Below are positions 11,863 to 23,219 of a stretch of 64,000 nucleotides of DNA, piece by piece. A program made the position numbers and the translations under genes. The notes under the pieces are model-generated. The model saw only the letters and a program-made list of their open reading frames with translations. It had not been told where the DNA came from and made no database searches. The stretch spans positions 124,001 to 188,000 of the forward strand of contig JAPXFQ010000488.1 in the NCBI GenBank assembly GCA_028564705.1, in the 5' to 3' direction. Numbering within the stretch: the stretch's first letter is position 1; each line of letters opens with the position of its first letter. The stretch comes from Apricaphanius iberus. Lineage: Eukaryota; Chordata; Actinopteri; Cyprinodontiformes; Aphaniidae.

Positions 11863-12184
11863 AAAATTTGACAACAAACTATGTTTGTACATGTTACTGA
11901 AATAGTATATTAAAGTTTCAACCTGTGTATAATTATCTCATGTATGCATTTGTACACACCATTTTATGCTCACCATTTACATTGGCAGTGATAAAGCCAC
12001 CCCCTCATATCCGTGCGTTTACAGCCTTTCATTGACTATTTGATGTGTCAATCATCAGAATTGTGGACTGTTATTAGTTTGAATTACTCACAGAAGAAGA
12101 AATGTGATTCCATCAGCTATTGGTAGCAGATGTGCCACATAGTCGGGATAACTCGGATTAAGTATTTTTTTTTTCTGGGCATAT

Positions 12185-12490
12185 GCAGTGAGTTTTGTAC
12201 ACTGTAAAATAAAGAAAAGTTGACTGAACTTAAAAAAGTAAGGCAACGAGCTGCAAAGCCTTATTGAGTTTACTTAACTAATGTGTTTACACTGTGTGAA
12301 TCTAAAAAAAGAGGTTAAATCAAAGCAGAATCTTAAATTCAACAAACTGAAGCTAGTTAGTCAGGTCTACTCATGTATCTGAGCTGACACACCTTATGTT
12401 GTTAAGTTGAAACTATATTTTTGATCAAGTTGAGCCAACTTGTTTTCACAAATTGGCTCAACTTAAATGTGTGAATAAATCTAAAAATGG
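12185..12490. repeat. decayed MITE-like repeat (ACACTGTAAAA type)
   Basis: ACACTGTAAAATAAAG at 12200 and AAGTTGAGCCAACTTG-type words at 12428 resemble a frequent fish non-autonomous DNA transposon. Ends are not sharp. Confidence 0.4.
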
Positions 12491-13024
12491 AATCAGACAA
12501 GCCTGCTGTTGAGTTTATTCAGAAAATCTCTGCAGCTGGTTGCCTTATTAACTACTCATTTTGACAACTCAATGCACTTTATAGGGGAACACATTTATGG
12601 AGTGATATGGTTACATGCAAAGCAGAAGCTGGATGCGAAACTATGGGAATGGCTAGGCGCTATGTGATCATGTTCAAAAAAGCTACTTCAGTGTCCATTT
12701 GCTGGTCTACAACAGCATTAAAATAGTGCAGTGCTTTGTCCCATGTTGCAATAACAGAAACAACGTGAACAAAACGATCTCTTATTAACGATTTCACCAC
12801 CACGACAAAGAGAAGAAGAGATGGCTGAAGTTGATACGGTAAGTTGGATCTCAAATGATGAGCATCAATAAAAAAAATAATAATGATAACCAGCTTGCTA
12901 TTACTAGTGAGCTAACATTACTAACTCATAACAAAAAGCAGTTGTAAGATATTTGTAGGTGAGAAAGTATCTTCTAACTGCATCTATATGTTCAGTTTAT
13001 TAAGAATCTGCCTATTTTAAATGT
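12491..13024. other. no recognisable feature
   Basis: No repeat or coding sequence was identified. Confidence 0.35.
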
Positions 13025-13720
13025 TCGCCGTGACACGGTTGCCGATGTGGAGCTTAAGGGTTGGTGGTGATTGGAGGGGGGTCCTTGGGGGTGGGTCCGC
13101 TTGCGGTTGGGGCGGAAGGTGCCTTGACTCGGGGGGTTGCTGAGGTGGGGGCCTCTGGCCGGTGTTGGTCGGCCTCCGCGGTGACTGACCGGTTGGTGGG
13201 GTGTGGGCTGGTGGGTGGAGGTGCTGGGTTCTATTGCCTCCCTGCCATAGGGCGGTAGTAGCAAGGCTGGAGGATGTCGGCCTGGGGGTTGGCTGCCTGG
13301 GGCTTCGGTCTGCTCACGGGCCGGGCGCGACGTGTCCGGGGTACCCGAGTCGGTGGTACGCCGGGTTCCGGCCTCGGCGCGGGGGCCCTCGGACGCTGGC
13401 GGTGCCTGGGGCGTCTCTTCTTTGGCGGGGAGGCTTTTTACCATCTAGCACAGGCGTTCTCCCGAACGGGGTGCGCTTGGGACGGGGGGAGGCGTGGAGG
13501 GGGAGGGGGGGCTAAACTCAACCTGGGTGTCTGGTGACATGTGTTTTGTTAGCAGTGTGAATGTTGGGAAGGATTTAGGTGTGCCCCTGGGGTGGGGGCT
13601 AGTGGATTGCCGGAGCCCCCATGGGGCTCGGGGGTGCCGCTGCCGTGGGCCCCGACTTTTCTTCACCTTCTTCCTTTTTCCCGTCTTGTCTCGGTTTAGT
13701 GTCGATGACGTCAGGAAATT
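13025..13720 (-). repeat. C-rich interspersed repeat, copy B (inverted)
   Basis: On the minus strand this repeats the series seen in copy A: a segment matching CATCCGAG-type blocks, the stretch GAGCAGACCGAAGCCCCAGG and the stretch CAGCACCTCCACCCACCAGC. Agreement with 3380-3900 is high by eye, with small indels. The 3' half beyond the shared part differs. Confidence 0.75.
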
Positions 13721-15060
13721 GAACCCACAGTAATCACTAATAAAGATTTTTCATACATATACATCAAGTGGCGTACTACAGCGAAGCTGTAATACTCTGC
13801 TTGGAAAAGTAAAACTGTTGGGCTTGTACTTGGTACTCAGACACCAATTCTGAGTAGCATACTGCTAGACAGGACACGTAAAAAAAAAAAAAAATGTTCG
13901 CCGCGTTTTCGGAGCAGCTCAGCTCCAAAGATAGGGGGCGCTAGCTGCTGTCACAGCAGGCGGTTGGAGTGTGTTTTCGCCGCTCCCTGCAGCCTGATCC
14001 CGCTACGTTTGATCCGTTAGTAGCACCTAAAAGTCAGATATAAAGGGTTTAGTAACTGTGACGGATAACTGCAAGTATCTGAAAATAAAATATATTTTTA
14101 TCTGCAATTTGTGATACTTGTTTAGTTTATATTGGTATTTTATAAACTGTGTCGACAAAGTTTATAAAACTATTTTGGCAAGTAAATTCATGGTAATACA
14201 ATTATTTTACCACAGTACCCATTAATTAGCAAACAGAGCACTGTAAACATTTCCCTAAGATTGGATCGGTGGAGAATAAACTCTCTTGTTTCTTTGTTTT
14301 ATGCAGACAGCTCAGAGTTCATGCTCTGATGCGTCTTCCTTCTGAACAGACTTTGGGAAGTCAGTAAAGTAGGCTGTCACTTTGTAAAAGGTTCTTGTGC
14401 TGTAGTGACTGTAGCCATAGTTGTTTGCTTGACCTACATAAAAATGAATGGACACGGAAGTGATTCCTAAGGATTTATGACGTCACACTAGCCATTCCCA
14501 TGACCCTCTGATTACAAGCCAACTACTCTACCCAACGAGCCACAGTCACCCACAGATATTTAATGGTAACTTAACTAGGATTATAGTAAATTAAAATAAA
14601 GCTTCTACTGTTTGAATTTTGTTTTCAGTGTTTTTACCTTAATATTCAGTGATTTATGTTCTCAAGTGTTTGCAAAACTATTTTAAGGTAATTACATAAG
14701 AGGAAACTCTATGTCCAGGGTCTCCTTATCTAAGTAACATGCATAGCGTTTGACTCAAAAGCCAATTAAAAAAGCCAATAGCCAATTATTTATTTCACAT
14801 CCAGCTTAGTTCATTGGACAACAAAGGGGTGAGTTGCACTTTTTGTCTCCTTTGGGGGGAGAGGGATGATTTGTGGCAAAAGCTTTCTCTGTGCCTACAG
14901 TTATAATATCCTTGGTTGGCATACATAATTATAATCAGAAGACTCTTAGCTTTCTAATGATATAAAATATATATATATATAAGTTCATAGAAGTTAGAAT
15001 TCCAGTGGAATTTTAGTGGACTTCAACTCGCAACTGGGCTTGGCCCACCCACAGGCTATA
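13721..15060. other. mostly featureless; SINE head and AT microsatellite
   Basis: This contains an A-tract at 13880-13893 followed by GC-rich sequence, a SINE head at 14495-14556 (listed separately) and an (AT)n run at 14967-14980. No gene is seen. Confidence 0.4.
14495..14556 (-). mobile_element. tRNA-derived SINE head fragment
   Basis: The minus strand reads GTGGCTCGTTGGGTAGAGTA (A-box region), then CTTGTAATCAGAGGGTCATG (anticodon arm and start of the B-box), as in tRNA-derived fish SINEs. The B-box is decayed. Confidence 0.6.
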
Positions 15061-15063
15061 GAA

Positions 15064-15190
15064 ACTCTAATCGGTATGGAATTTGAATGTTATGTCTTGA
15101 TCAAGTTTACCAACAATGTTCTTCACATTATTACTGGAGGCCAATTTAATGCCATTCAGATGAAGTGATTGACTAAGCAGTTTCTTTTTT
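15064..15190 (-). pseudogene. LINE reverse transcriptase fragment
   Basis: The minus-strand peptide LNGIKLASSNNVKNIVGKL continuing DQDITFKFH matches the block after the catalytic YADD region in fish CR1/Rex1-like LINEs (usually ASSNTVRNLGVIFDQD). It is short and disrupted. Confidence 0.55.
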
Positions 15191-15439
15191 AGAGCTTCAG
15201 TGCCAAAAACAGAAATACAAGTTTTTATGAAACTTTCTTTTTTCTTTGTTTTTCTTTGTCTCAGCTCAACACAGACCAGCAGCAGCTTCTCAACAGCAGC
15301 ATTGTTTCCCATCAGATAAAAATAGGCTACTTTTAATTTGTATGGTCCCAATGTGATGAAGTTGATATATTATGATGTGATTCACTATTAAATTCTTGAT
15401 GAATATCTGTTGTTGTTGATCAAGATTGTATAATGCAAC

Positions 15440-16898
15440 CATTAGGGGTCACAAGCCAGTAATTTCTTGTGCCGGTCCCAAGTCCAGAAAAATGCAGAGG
15501 GTTGTGTCAGGAAGGGCATCCAACATAACACCTAAGCCAAATCAAATATGCGAATCACAAACATAAACTCCAGACTGGATCGGTCGAGGCCTGGGTTAAC
15601 AACGACCGCCACAGGTACTGTTGACCCACAGGGCGCTGGTGGAAATTGGATTACTGTTGGTCGAAGGAGGAGAGGAGGGAGGCATGTTGTAGCCAGCGAG
15701 AGAAGAGGAAATTCAGGGAATTAATAGTAGGGACTTTGAATTTTCGGACTGTGACAGGTACAGCAAGAGAACTGTTGGACATGATGCAGAGAAGGAAGGT
15801 GGATATTCTATGTGTTCAGGAGACCAGGTGGAAAGGTAGCAAGGCTAGAAGCTTAGGAGAAGGATTCATGTTGTTCTACCATGGGGTAGATGGAAAGAGA
15901 AATGGAGTCAGAGTTATCTTGAAGAAGTAGTTTACTAGGAATGTTGTGGAAGGGAAAAGAGTTTGAGATAGGCTGATGAGTGTGAAGCTTGAAATGGAAG
16001 GAATAATGATCAATGTTAGTGGTTATGGCCCAGTATTAATCCCCGACTGGGGAAATTCAAGAGTTGAGACGGTTGTGATTGGTGCACACTGTAACGGACA
16101 TGTGGATGAAGGGAACAGAGGTGATGAGGATCTGGAAGGAGGAAAGTAAATAAAGAGACTTGGTGGTGGACGGAAAACGTCCTGGAACATATAGAGAAAA
16201 ATAAGTTAGCTAAGACGAACTGGGACACTGAGAGCACTTAGGAGAGCAGGCAAGAGTACAGGGAGATACATCACATGGTGAAGGTAGAGGTGGCAAAGGC
16301 TAAGCAAAGGGCATATGATGACCTGTATGCTAGGTCGGACAGTAAGGAGGGAGATAATGATTTGTATAGATTGGCGAGGCAAAGAGACAGAGATGGAACG
16401 GATGTGCAACAGGTTAGGGTGATCAAGGATAGGGATGGAAATGTACTGACATGTGCCAAGAGTGTGATGGCAAGATGGAGATAGTACTTTGAAGAGCTGG
16501 TGAATGACAAAAATCAGTGTGCATATGTGAGCAACAGTATGGTTTCATGCCAAGAAAGAATACTATTTTTTTCTTTAAAGATGCTGATGAAGAAGTACAG
16601 ATAGGGTCAGAGGGAGCTGCATTGTGTCTTTGTAGATTTAGAGAAAGTATATGACAAATTATGTGACAGGGTGCCGTGGAAAGAGCTGTGGTTTTGCTTG
16701 AGGCAGTCTGGAGTGGCAGAGAAGTTTGTCAGAGTGGTGCACGACATGTATGGAAGCTGTTAGACAGCAGTGAGGTGTGCTCTGAGCCCCTTTCTTATTT
16801 GCTTTGGTGATGGACCGGCTGACAGATGATGTTAAACAGGAGTCTCCATGGACTATGATGTTTTCAGATGACATTGTGATCTGCAGTGACAGCAGGGT
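15440..16898 (+). mobile_element. RTE-type LINE, 5' section (split by hAT insertion)
   Basis: A 5' UTR with TCAGGAAGGGCATCCAACAT is followed by the AP endonuclease start (GTLNFRTVTGTARELLDMM, then VDILCVQETRWKGSK, 15735-15845), linker pieces (DLYRLARQRDRDGTDVQQVR, 16350-16420) and RT motifs (ELHCVFVDLEKVYDKL near 16610-16670). The catalytic box is mutated to FSDDIVICSDSR (16861-16895). Many frameshifts and stops are present. It is interrupted at 16898 and resumes at 19190. Confidence 0.85.
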
Positions 16899-19189
16899 CA
16901 TGGGCGCCGTCGGGGGGTGTGGGGGTTAGGAGGATTCTGAGGGCCCGGCACAGACAGGGGGCCCTTTGAGGGCTATCAATATGTATTGTCTTGTGTACGT
17001 TTTTTAAATGAAATATTTCATTTGATCTGTTAAAATAAGCAAATTAGATATGGTTGGAATTCGATATAAAAAAAAATACTCTAATCATGTATGATATTAT
17101 CATTTCACCCCTCTCCCTTACTGAATGGAATCGTCTGACACTGGCAGCGGCACATGCGAAATGTGTAGAGGATGCTTCACCTACGTGACCGATTCCTTCC
17201 CTTCACTGCTGTGGAAGATCTTTTCTGTCAAACTGTTGCTTAATCTAGGTCAAAGTAGGATTAGCTTCTAAAACCCAGTGTTACAACTTTTCAGTGTTGT
17301 GTTTCAGCCACTGAGAGATACAGGAGGATGTATGGGTGCTGAACTAGCCACGTTGCTACTGGATTGGTAAGTAATAAAGGCTTGTTCCTGGGTTATTTGG
17401 GCATGATGATGCGATAAAGTGGCAGGAAAATTATTTGATGGTTTACCAACTGACACGCTGTCAGTTTGATGTTTTGTTCTTTTGACTGTAAACTTGTTCA
17501 GAAGCGGTCCATAGAGATTCCCTCATCTGCTTCGCTTGTCGGCTCGGTCTTGCTGATAGCCAGCAGCCCCTATGTTGAGATGCAAAGAGTAAGAAACCAC
17601 TGTATTTATGGTTGTTTATGCGTTTTGGTTCACTATTTGGTTTCAGCACGTTTCGTAGTGAGTTACCGCTGCATTAAAGTGTGCATTATTCAGTTAAAGT
17701 GATGTTTTCTTACTTAAACTAGTGCTAACTCGTTTTTCACGTTAGCTCAAGAACCCCTTTTTTTTCTCTGTTAACTTATAAATGCAGTCAAACATAAGAT
17801 GTTACATTGACTATCAGTTGACCTTGCCTCTGTCAAAAGGGTCTTGAGGTCTTGATAATTCTGAACAGTCAAATACACTTAAACATTAGTATGTCCAAGG
17901 CAGTCATTTTGACCCTTTTGAAATATGCAGATTAAATAACCTTGTCAAATTAAGTAATGAAGCCTTGTTGGTCCCTGACTTCCTAAAACTATGTTTTTTT
18001 TAATAAAACTATTCTGAATATTTATCATGTGAATAATAATATGATCATTTCTACAACAGATTTTGCGCTGTTTAAATTTAGTTTGCAAACATTGTGGATC
18101 AGATAATATGAAATTATTCTGTGAAGGGTGGTTGGCAGAGATGGATCATACTGTATTTGAATACATAGGGGATTGTGTAGTAACACAATTCCACATCATC
18201 TTCAAGAGATGCACTGAAACCTCCCAAACAGCTCAAAGTAGTATGTATAGTAGCTGGCAGAGGATTTCTATCAGAGGTTCTGCCTGCAACCAGGAGTTGA
18301 GTAAAGATTTACTTTTTTATTACAGGTAAAATATTTAAGTCTTCTTTGGTTTTAGTATCTTTAGTTATAATCATTCCCAAAGATTTTACCTCATTTTAAC
18401 TGAAATCCCATATAAGTCAGTTTGCTCCATATCATATATTGACATAAGCTCACATTTTTTTTCATGTAAATAGAATCCCAATGCTTTAGAAAATATTCAA
18501 ATGTTGTTATTATTACCAAAGGGATCTGGACAGTTTTCTTTTAGAGATATAGCTAATAACTCCGCAGCTAAAATAATTAATTAGGGAGAAAAGGGACAGC
18601 CCTGCTGGTTTCCACGATTGATAGTGAATCCTTTAGGTGTTCCTTGGGGAAGAGAAACCGAGCTATTAATATCCTCATACATTATATCTATCGCTTTAAT
18701 ATACTGTACAGCATCCAAAATATTCTGACGTTTTTATAATACATGTATGTTCAACAGAATCAAATGCTACATAAAAATCCAAAAATGAAAACGAAACTCT
18801 TAACTTCAATCAAATAATTATAATCGACTAAATCAAGGACTAATCTGATTTTATTATGTATAGACCTATCTTTTATAAATCCTGATTGTGTTTTACGATC
18901 TGTCCAATACCACTTTTCAAACTATTTGCAAAAATAAGAGTAAATAATTTGTAATCCACTTACATTGCTAGTGCAAGCACAAAATAATGATTTTAAGGTG
19001 GTCTAGCAGTACAGAAGCAGTTATACATGATTCACATAAAGTCTGATTGACTTAAATATATGAGAATGATAGTAAAAATACCATAAAGTGCACGATTTTA
19101 TATAAATTAATATGAAAAAAATCTCAGCTGTGTTGGGTGCCCTGCTAAGATTTTTGTCAAGGGGCCCAAAATTCTTAGCAGCGCCCCTG
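16899..19189. mobile_element. hAT-type DNA transposon inserted in the RTE LINE
   Basis: It is bounded by the 8-bp duplication AGCAGGGT. Termini are CATGGGCGCCG at the left and, on the other strand, CAGGGGCGCTG at the right, fitting hAT (8-bp TSD, short CAGGGG-type ends). Length is 2291 bp. No transposase frame is recognisable, so it is non-autonomous or decayed. It carries L1 debris at its right half. Confidence 0.8.
18330..18975 (-). mobile_element. L1/Tx1-type LINE reverse transcriptase debris, nested in hAT
   Basis: The minus strand shows RT motif A (FLDFYVAFDSVEH, near 18790-18740) and motif B (INRGNQQGCPFSP, near 18630-18585), separated by stops. The AT-rich base use differs from its host element. 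This is a third level of nesting: L1 piece in hAT in RTE. Confidence 0.65.
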
Positions 19190-19530
19190 AGCAGGGTGGA
19201 GGTGGAAGAAAAGCTACAGAGATGGAGGTATGCACTGGGAAAGAGAGGAATGAAGATTAGTAGCAGCAAGACAGAATACATGTGTGTAAATGAGAACAAC
19301 ACAAGTGGAATGGTGAAGTTACAGGGAATGGAAGTCAAGAAAGTAGGGGACTTTAAGTACTTGGGTCAACGATCCAAAGCAATGCAGTTATATTGGCAGA
19401 ATGATGCTGAGGACGGAATCACCAGGCAGGAGGCAGAGAGGAAGACCAAAAAGTAGATTTATTGATGTGGTGAAAGAGGACATGAAGTAAGTCGGTATGA
19501 GGGCAGAGGACGCAGAGAATAGCCCTTTTT
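19190..19530 (+). mobile_element. RTE-type LINE, 3' section
   Basis: This continues the same reading as the part before 16898: VEEKLQRWRYALGKRGMKIS, then SKTEYMCVNENN, VKKVGDFKYLG and later RFIDVVKEDMK. The 8-base word AGCAGGGT is present on both sides of the insertion (16891-16898 and 19190-19197), as expected for a target duplication. Confidence 0.85.
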
Positions 19531-19554
19531 AATGTTGAGCACCTGCCTCTCTAA

Positions 19555-20045
19555 ACGTCTTTGCACAGCTTTGATCCAGAAGCGGACTGTGAGAAAGTTA
19601 TGTGTTCAGATGAGACAAAAATAGAACTCTTTGGTATAAATGCCTCTCTACGAGTTTCGAGGGACAAGAATGCTGAGTTGCATCCCAAGAACACAATCCC
19701 TACTGGGAAGCATGGGAGTCAGAACATTATGCTTTGGGACAGGATGGGAAGGGATGATTGGGCCATGTATCTTGACATTTTGTCCAAAAACCTCCTTCCA
19801 TCTGTGAGAGCACTAAAGATGAAACATGGCTGGATCTTCCACCATGATAATGATCCCAAACACACCACCTGAGCAACAAAGGAGTGGCTACCTAAGAAGC
19901 AGGTCCTGGAGTGGTCTAGCCAGTCTCCAGATCTCCATCCAATAGAGAATTTCTGGAGCGAGTTAAAAGTCTTTTTTGCCCAGCAACAGCTCTAAACATC
20001 CCAGCTCCTGAGGAGATCTGCATGGAGGAATGGGCCACATACCAG
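19555..20045 (+). pseudogene. Tc1-like transposase, catalytic part, with stops
   Basis: The frame shows [11 protein letters not shown] (first Asp), [24 protein letters not shown] (second Asp), a TGA at 19870-19872, then [15 protein letters not shown] with the Glu. All three DDE residues are still visible, but the in-frame stop, a second stop and the missing N-terminal DNA-binding domain make it dead. No terminal repeats were found. Confidence 0.88.
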
Positions 20046-20183
20046 CTAATGTGTGAAAACCTGGTGAAGACCTGCAGGAGACCTTTGACCTCTGTCATTA
20101 CCAACCAAAGTTACATTACAAAGTATGAGCTGATTTTTTTGATGATAGTGATTATTTTCTGCACCATTATTCAAATAAATTCT

Positions 20184-20326
20184 TTAAAAAGTAACTCACC
20201 CCCTTCCAGAATTTTCTGCAGGCTACGTTTCCGGTTTATTCAATATCCAGGTTAAACAATGTTAGATACTTATTTATACAATTTATCAGTCATAAAAAGT
20301 TGATTTGGGGGTGAGTTCCCCTTTAA
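20184..20326. mobile_element. short TTAA-flanked MITE
   Basis: It is bounded by TTAA at 20184-20187 and 20323-20326. Inner ends are AAAGTAACTCACCCCC and, on the other strand, AAGGGGAACTCACCCCC. The termini match the 1.8-kb element at 4815-6613. Confidence 0.65.
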
Positions 20327-20329
20327 AAA

Positions 20330-21033
20330 CCGCACAATGTGATTTTCTGTAATTTCTTTTTTTTTACACAGTTGAAATGTACTTATGAAGAAAATAACAG
20401 ACCTCTGTAAGAACCTCAGCACTCCATATTCCTCACTCCCTGTCTAAAGATTGTCTGAATTTGTCTCCAATCTGTCACACTTGGTGAAGTAGATAGTGTG
20501 TGATGAAAGGAGCGTAAAAAATAGAGGAAGGAGGATAAAGCTCGAGCTGTTGGTCAGATAGTCCTAATCATGGATCGTCTTTGGCTTGTGGGTCAGATCA
20601 CTCAGAAATACAAAGGGGTAGATGAGCGACTCCAGACCCCATAATCCCAGTGAAAGGTTGCACCGATGTTCACCCTGTTGCATGGCATATTCCACGTCCA
20701 ACTCTGAAAGACACTAGTCACGTGTACATGTGCAAAATATCTTTAATCCAATCATAGCTCAGATTAGAATTTCGCATCTATCCGGTTATGACAAGCGTTT
20801 ACATTCACTACATGTCTGAACGGAATAAATCATTTTGACATGTGCAGAACTATCTAAAACACCGGAAATGGCCGTAGAAGAAATAAACGTACGTTGGAAA
20901 CAAATATGGCTGCACCCGTTTGAAATGGAGGAGAATGATGTTCTTCATAGCGTGCTTTTATCTATTTCTGGTCACGGTTCTACATCGATAAACCTTCATT
21001 CTTATGTACACAATGGAATTACAACCAAATCCC
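20330..21033. other. decayed repeat-like sequence, no gene
   Basis: TCCGGTTATG, GTTTACATTC and related words are reminiscent of fish DNA-transposon debris, also seen at 21310-21520 around the SINE and at 38640-38780. An open frame from 20835 is not conserved-looking. Confidence 0.35.
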
Positions 21034-21043
21034 TTTATTTATG

Positions 21044-21300
21044 TGGGCGACTGTGGCTCAGTGGTAGAGTAGTGGGAATGCAATCGGAGGGTCGTAGGTC
21101 CAATTCCAGCTTCCTCCAGTCACATGTCGATGTGCCCCTGGCACTTAACCCCCAAATTCTACATTGTCCTACCGAGCCATGTTGGGTGTCGGTGTATGAA
21201 TGCGAGTGTGAATGGGTGAATGGCTTCAATGTAAAGCACTTTGAGTGGTCAGTAAGACTAAAAAAACGCTATATAAGTTCAGTCCATTTACCATTCACCA
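21044..21300 (+). mobile_element. tRNA-derived SINE, full length, with target duplication
   Basis: The head carries an A box (TGTGGCTCAGTGGTAGAGTA) and a B box (GGTCGTAGGTCCAATTCC). The body ends with the LINE-like tail GTAAAGCACTTTGAGTGGTC and CGCTATATAAGTTCAG. TTTATTTA flanks it on both sides (21034-21041 and 21301-21308), a plausible target duplication. Confidence 0.85.
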
Positions 21301-21309
21301 TTTATTTAA

Positions 21310-23218
21310 TTACGCCGAAGTATTAGACGTCTTAACATGATTTACCAGACGTGCAGGAATGACCTACATTCAGAATAAGAGTTTAAATGCACCACGATCG
21401 GATCAACTATCAGAATAATCCACTGCTCTTAATCATAATGGAATTATGATCCGAAAGAGTTTTATTAGGTCAGAGTAATCTGAATTTACATGAAGCATTT
21501 TTATTCCGATCAGGCTTTAAATCCGATGTGATCAGTGTAGATACTGATGATGACGAGGATTACAAGAACTACTAGGAAATCTTCCTGCATTTAAACTCTC
21601 CTGTGGTTGTTTGGGGGAGGCTGTCTGTAAATCTTTATGTATGCTAGCATATTTACGAGCGCCCCCTGAAAGCATCATCACCATAGGATGAACACAGGGA
21701 CAGAAAGACAACATGAAGCAAACATTTAATTTTCCTGTTGAAATGGAGACAATCACCAGATAATCTTTTCTCATTTCTTTTTGTTTGCTTTTCCTGACAC
21801 CAACAAATGTCAAGTAACTTTCAGCAAGATGTAAAAAGGGGGGAAACAGATATTTCCTATTCTGCAAATTTGTTTGTTTATTTTTTATCCTTGTCATAAT
21901 TATCACCACAGAACACCAGAAAAAAAGCAACAAAACTATGCAAGGAAAAGAAGAAACAGAAAATAGGCTGCTTTGAAAAGTGTACCTTCATTTGGCGGGT
22001 CTCCAGAAACATTTATTCTGAGCTCCTCTTCAGCCATGGCGAGAAAATCTAGAACTAAAGTTCAACCCGAAGCGAGTTTCTCACTCTGACACACCTGCAA
22101 ACAGTAGGCTTGCAGAGCAGATAAGGATGGATGAAACTAAGGTAGGCTACAGTCCAAGTGCTATAAAATACACATAGTAACAAAGAGCAGAAAGCACATC
22201 ACCTTCCATTTTTATTTAGACAGAAGATTATTCTGTCTTTATCCTGATTGTCAGACAGGGTCAGGAATGAGAAGCTGTGTGAAAAACCAACTGCACCACA
22301 AAGTCAGAAAGAAGAAATCAGCAGCTGATCAAATCCAGTGATTGTGTCACCACAATGGGCGGATCTAGAATGTTTATGGTTTATGGCGTTAGCAGTGGCA
22401 GATGGAACAGTGCAGAGCAAATGAGAAACTACAAATGACTCACAGATCCCTTCATGGTAAGCAAAGACAATGAGCAAAAGCTTTAACCGGTTAACCTTAA
22501 ATAGAAACGTTTTTATCTAGAATATTTCAAATTATGTTTGAAACATTTCATTGAGCCTTTCTGACAAATTCAGGCTAAAATGACCCCCTTACAGGAAAGT
22601 TACTAAGAGATTTGTTTTCCAGTTTACAAACTGTAGCCCCCCAAGAATGTATGGCCTAGAGGGAGAAAAAAAAAGTATTTCCTAATGATGCATCGCTTAT
22701 TTGGGTTGTCCTTCAGAAAGCTGGTGCCCATCTCCAGCAGATCAGGAGAGAAGGGAGGTAGACCTTGGACAGTTTGGCTTGTCCATCACAGCACAACACA
22801 GACCAACCAACCATCAACATACACATTTGTTCCTGACTGTCATTTTGAGTAACTAATTCGTCTTCCAATAATTGATGCATCAAATATTTAAAGATTTAAA
22901 ATAGTTATTTCCAAATGTGTATTTTAATATTTAAACAGAAAAAAGCAATTTTGAAAAATATATGATTTTAACTCAGAACACATTCGATTTTCACTAAAAC
23001 AATAGAACATTTCCAAATAGGTCAATTGTTGTTCTGATTTGTAGGTTTGTAGAGCACAAGAACATGCGTATCTATAGTTGGAACAAATAACTTAAACAAT
23101 AAACAATAACACTTACTAATCAGGGCACAGATGGTTACAATGGATTTTATTTAGTGTATTGGAGTAAAGGGAGCTGAAAGTAAGCTCAAAACTAATCACC
23201 ACTTATGTGAAATGAGAT
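21310..23218. other. no recognisable feature
   Basis: No gene or nameable repeat. A minus-strand open frame of 133 codons at 21532-21933 has no protein-family features and lies in low-complexity AT-rich DNA. Confidence 0.4.
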
Positions 23219-23219
23219 G

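Noticed and set aside
14495..14556. Functional tRNA gene (also at 11765, 21044, 37198, 44340)
   Set aside because: A and B boxes are present, but acceptor stems do not pair and SINE bodies follow; these are SINE heads.
21532..21933. 133-codon minus-strand open frame
   Set aside because: No domain, no splice or promoter context, low-complexity AT-rich sequence.
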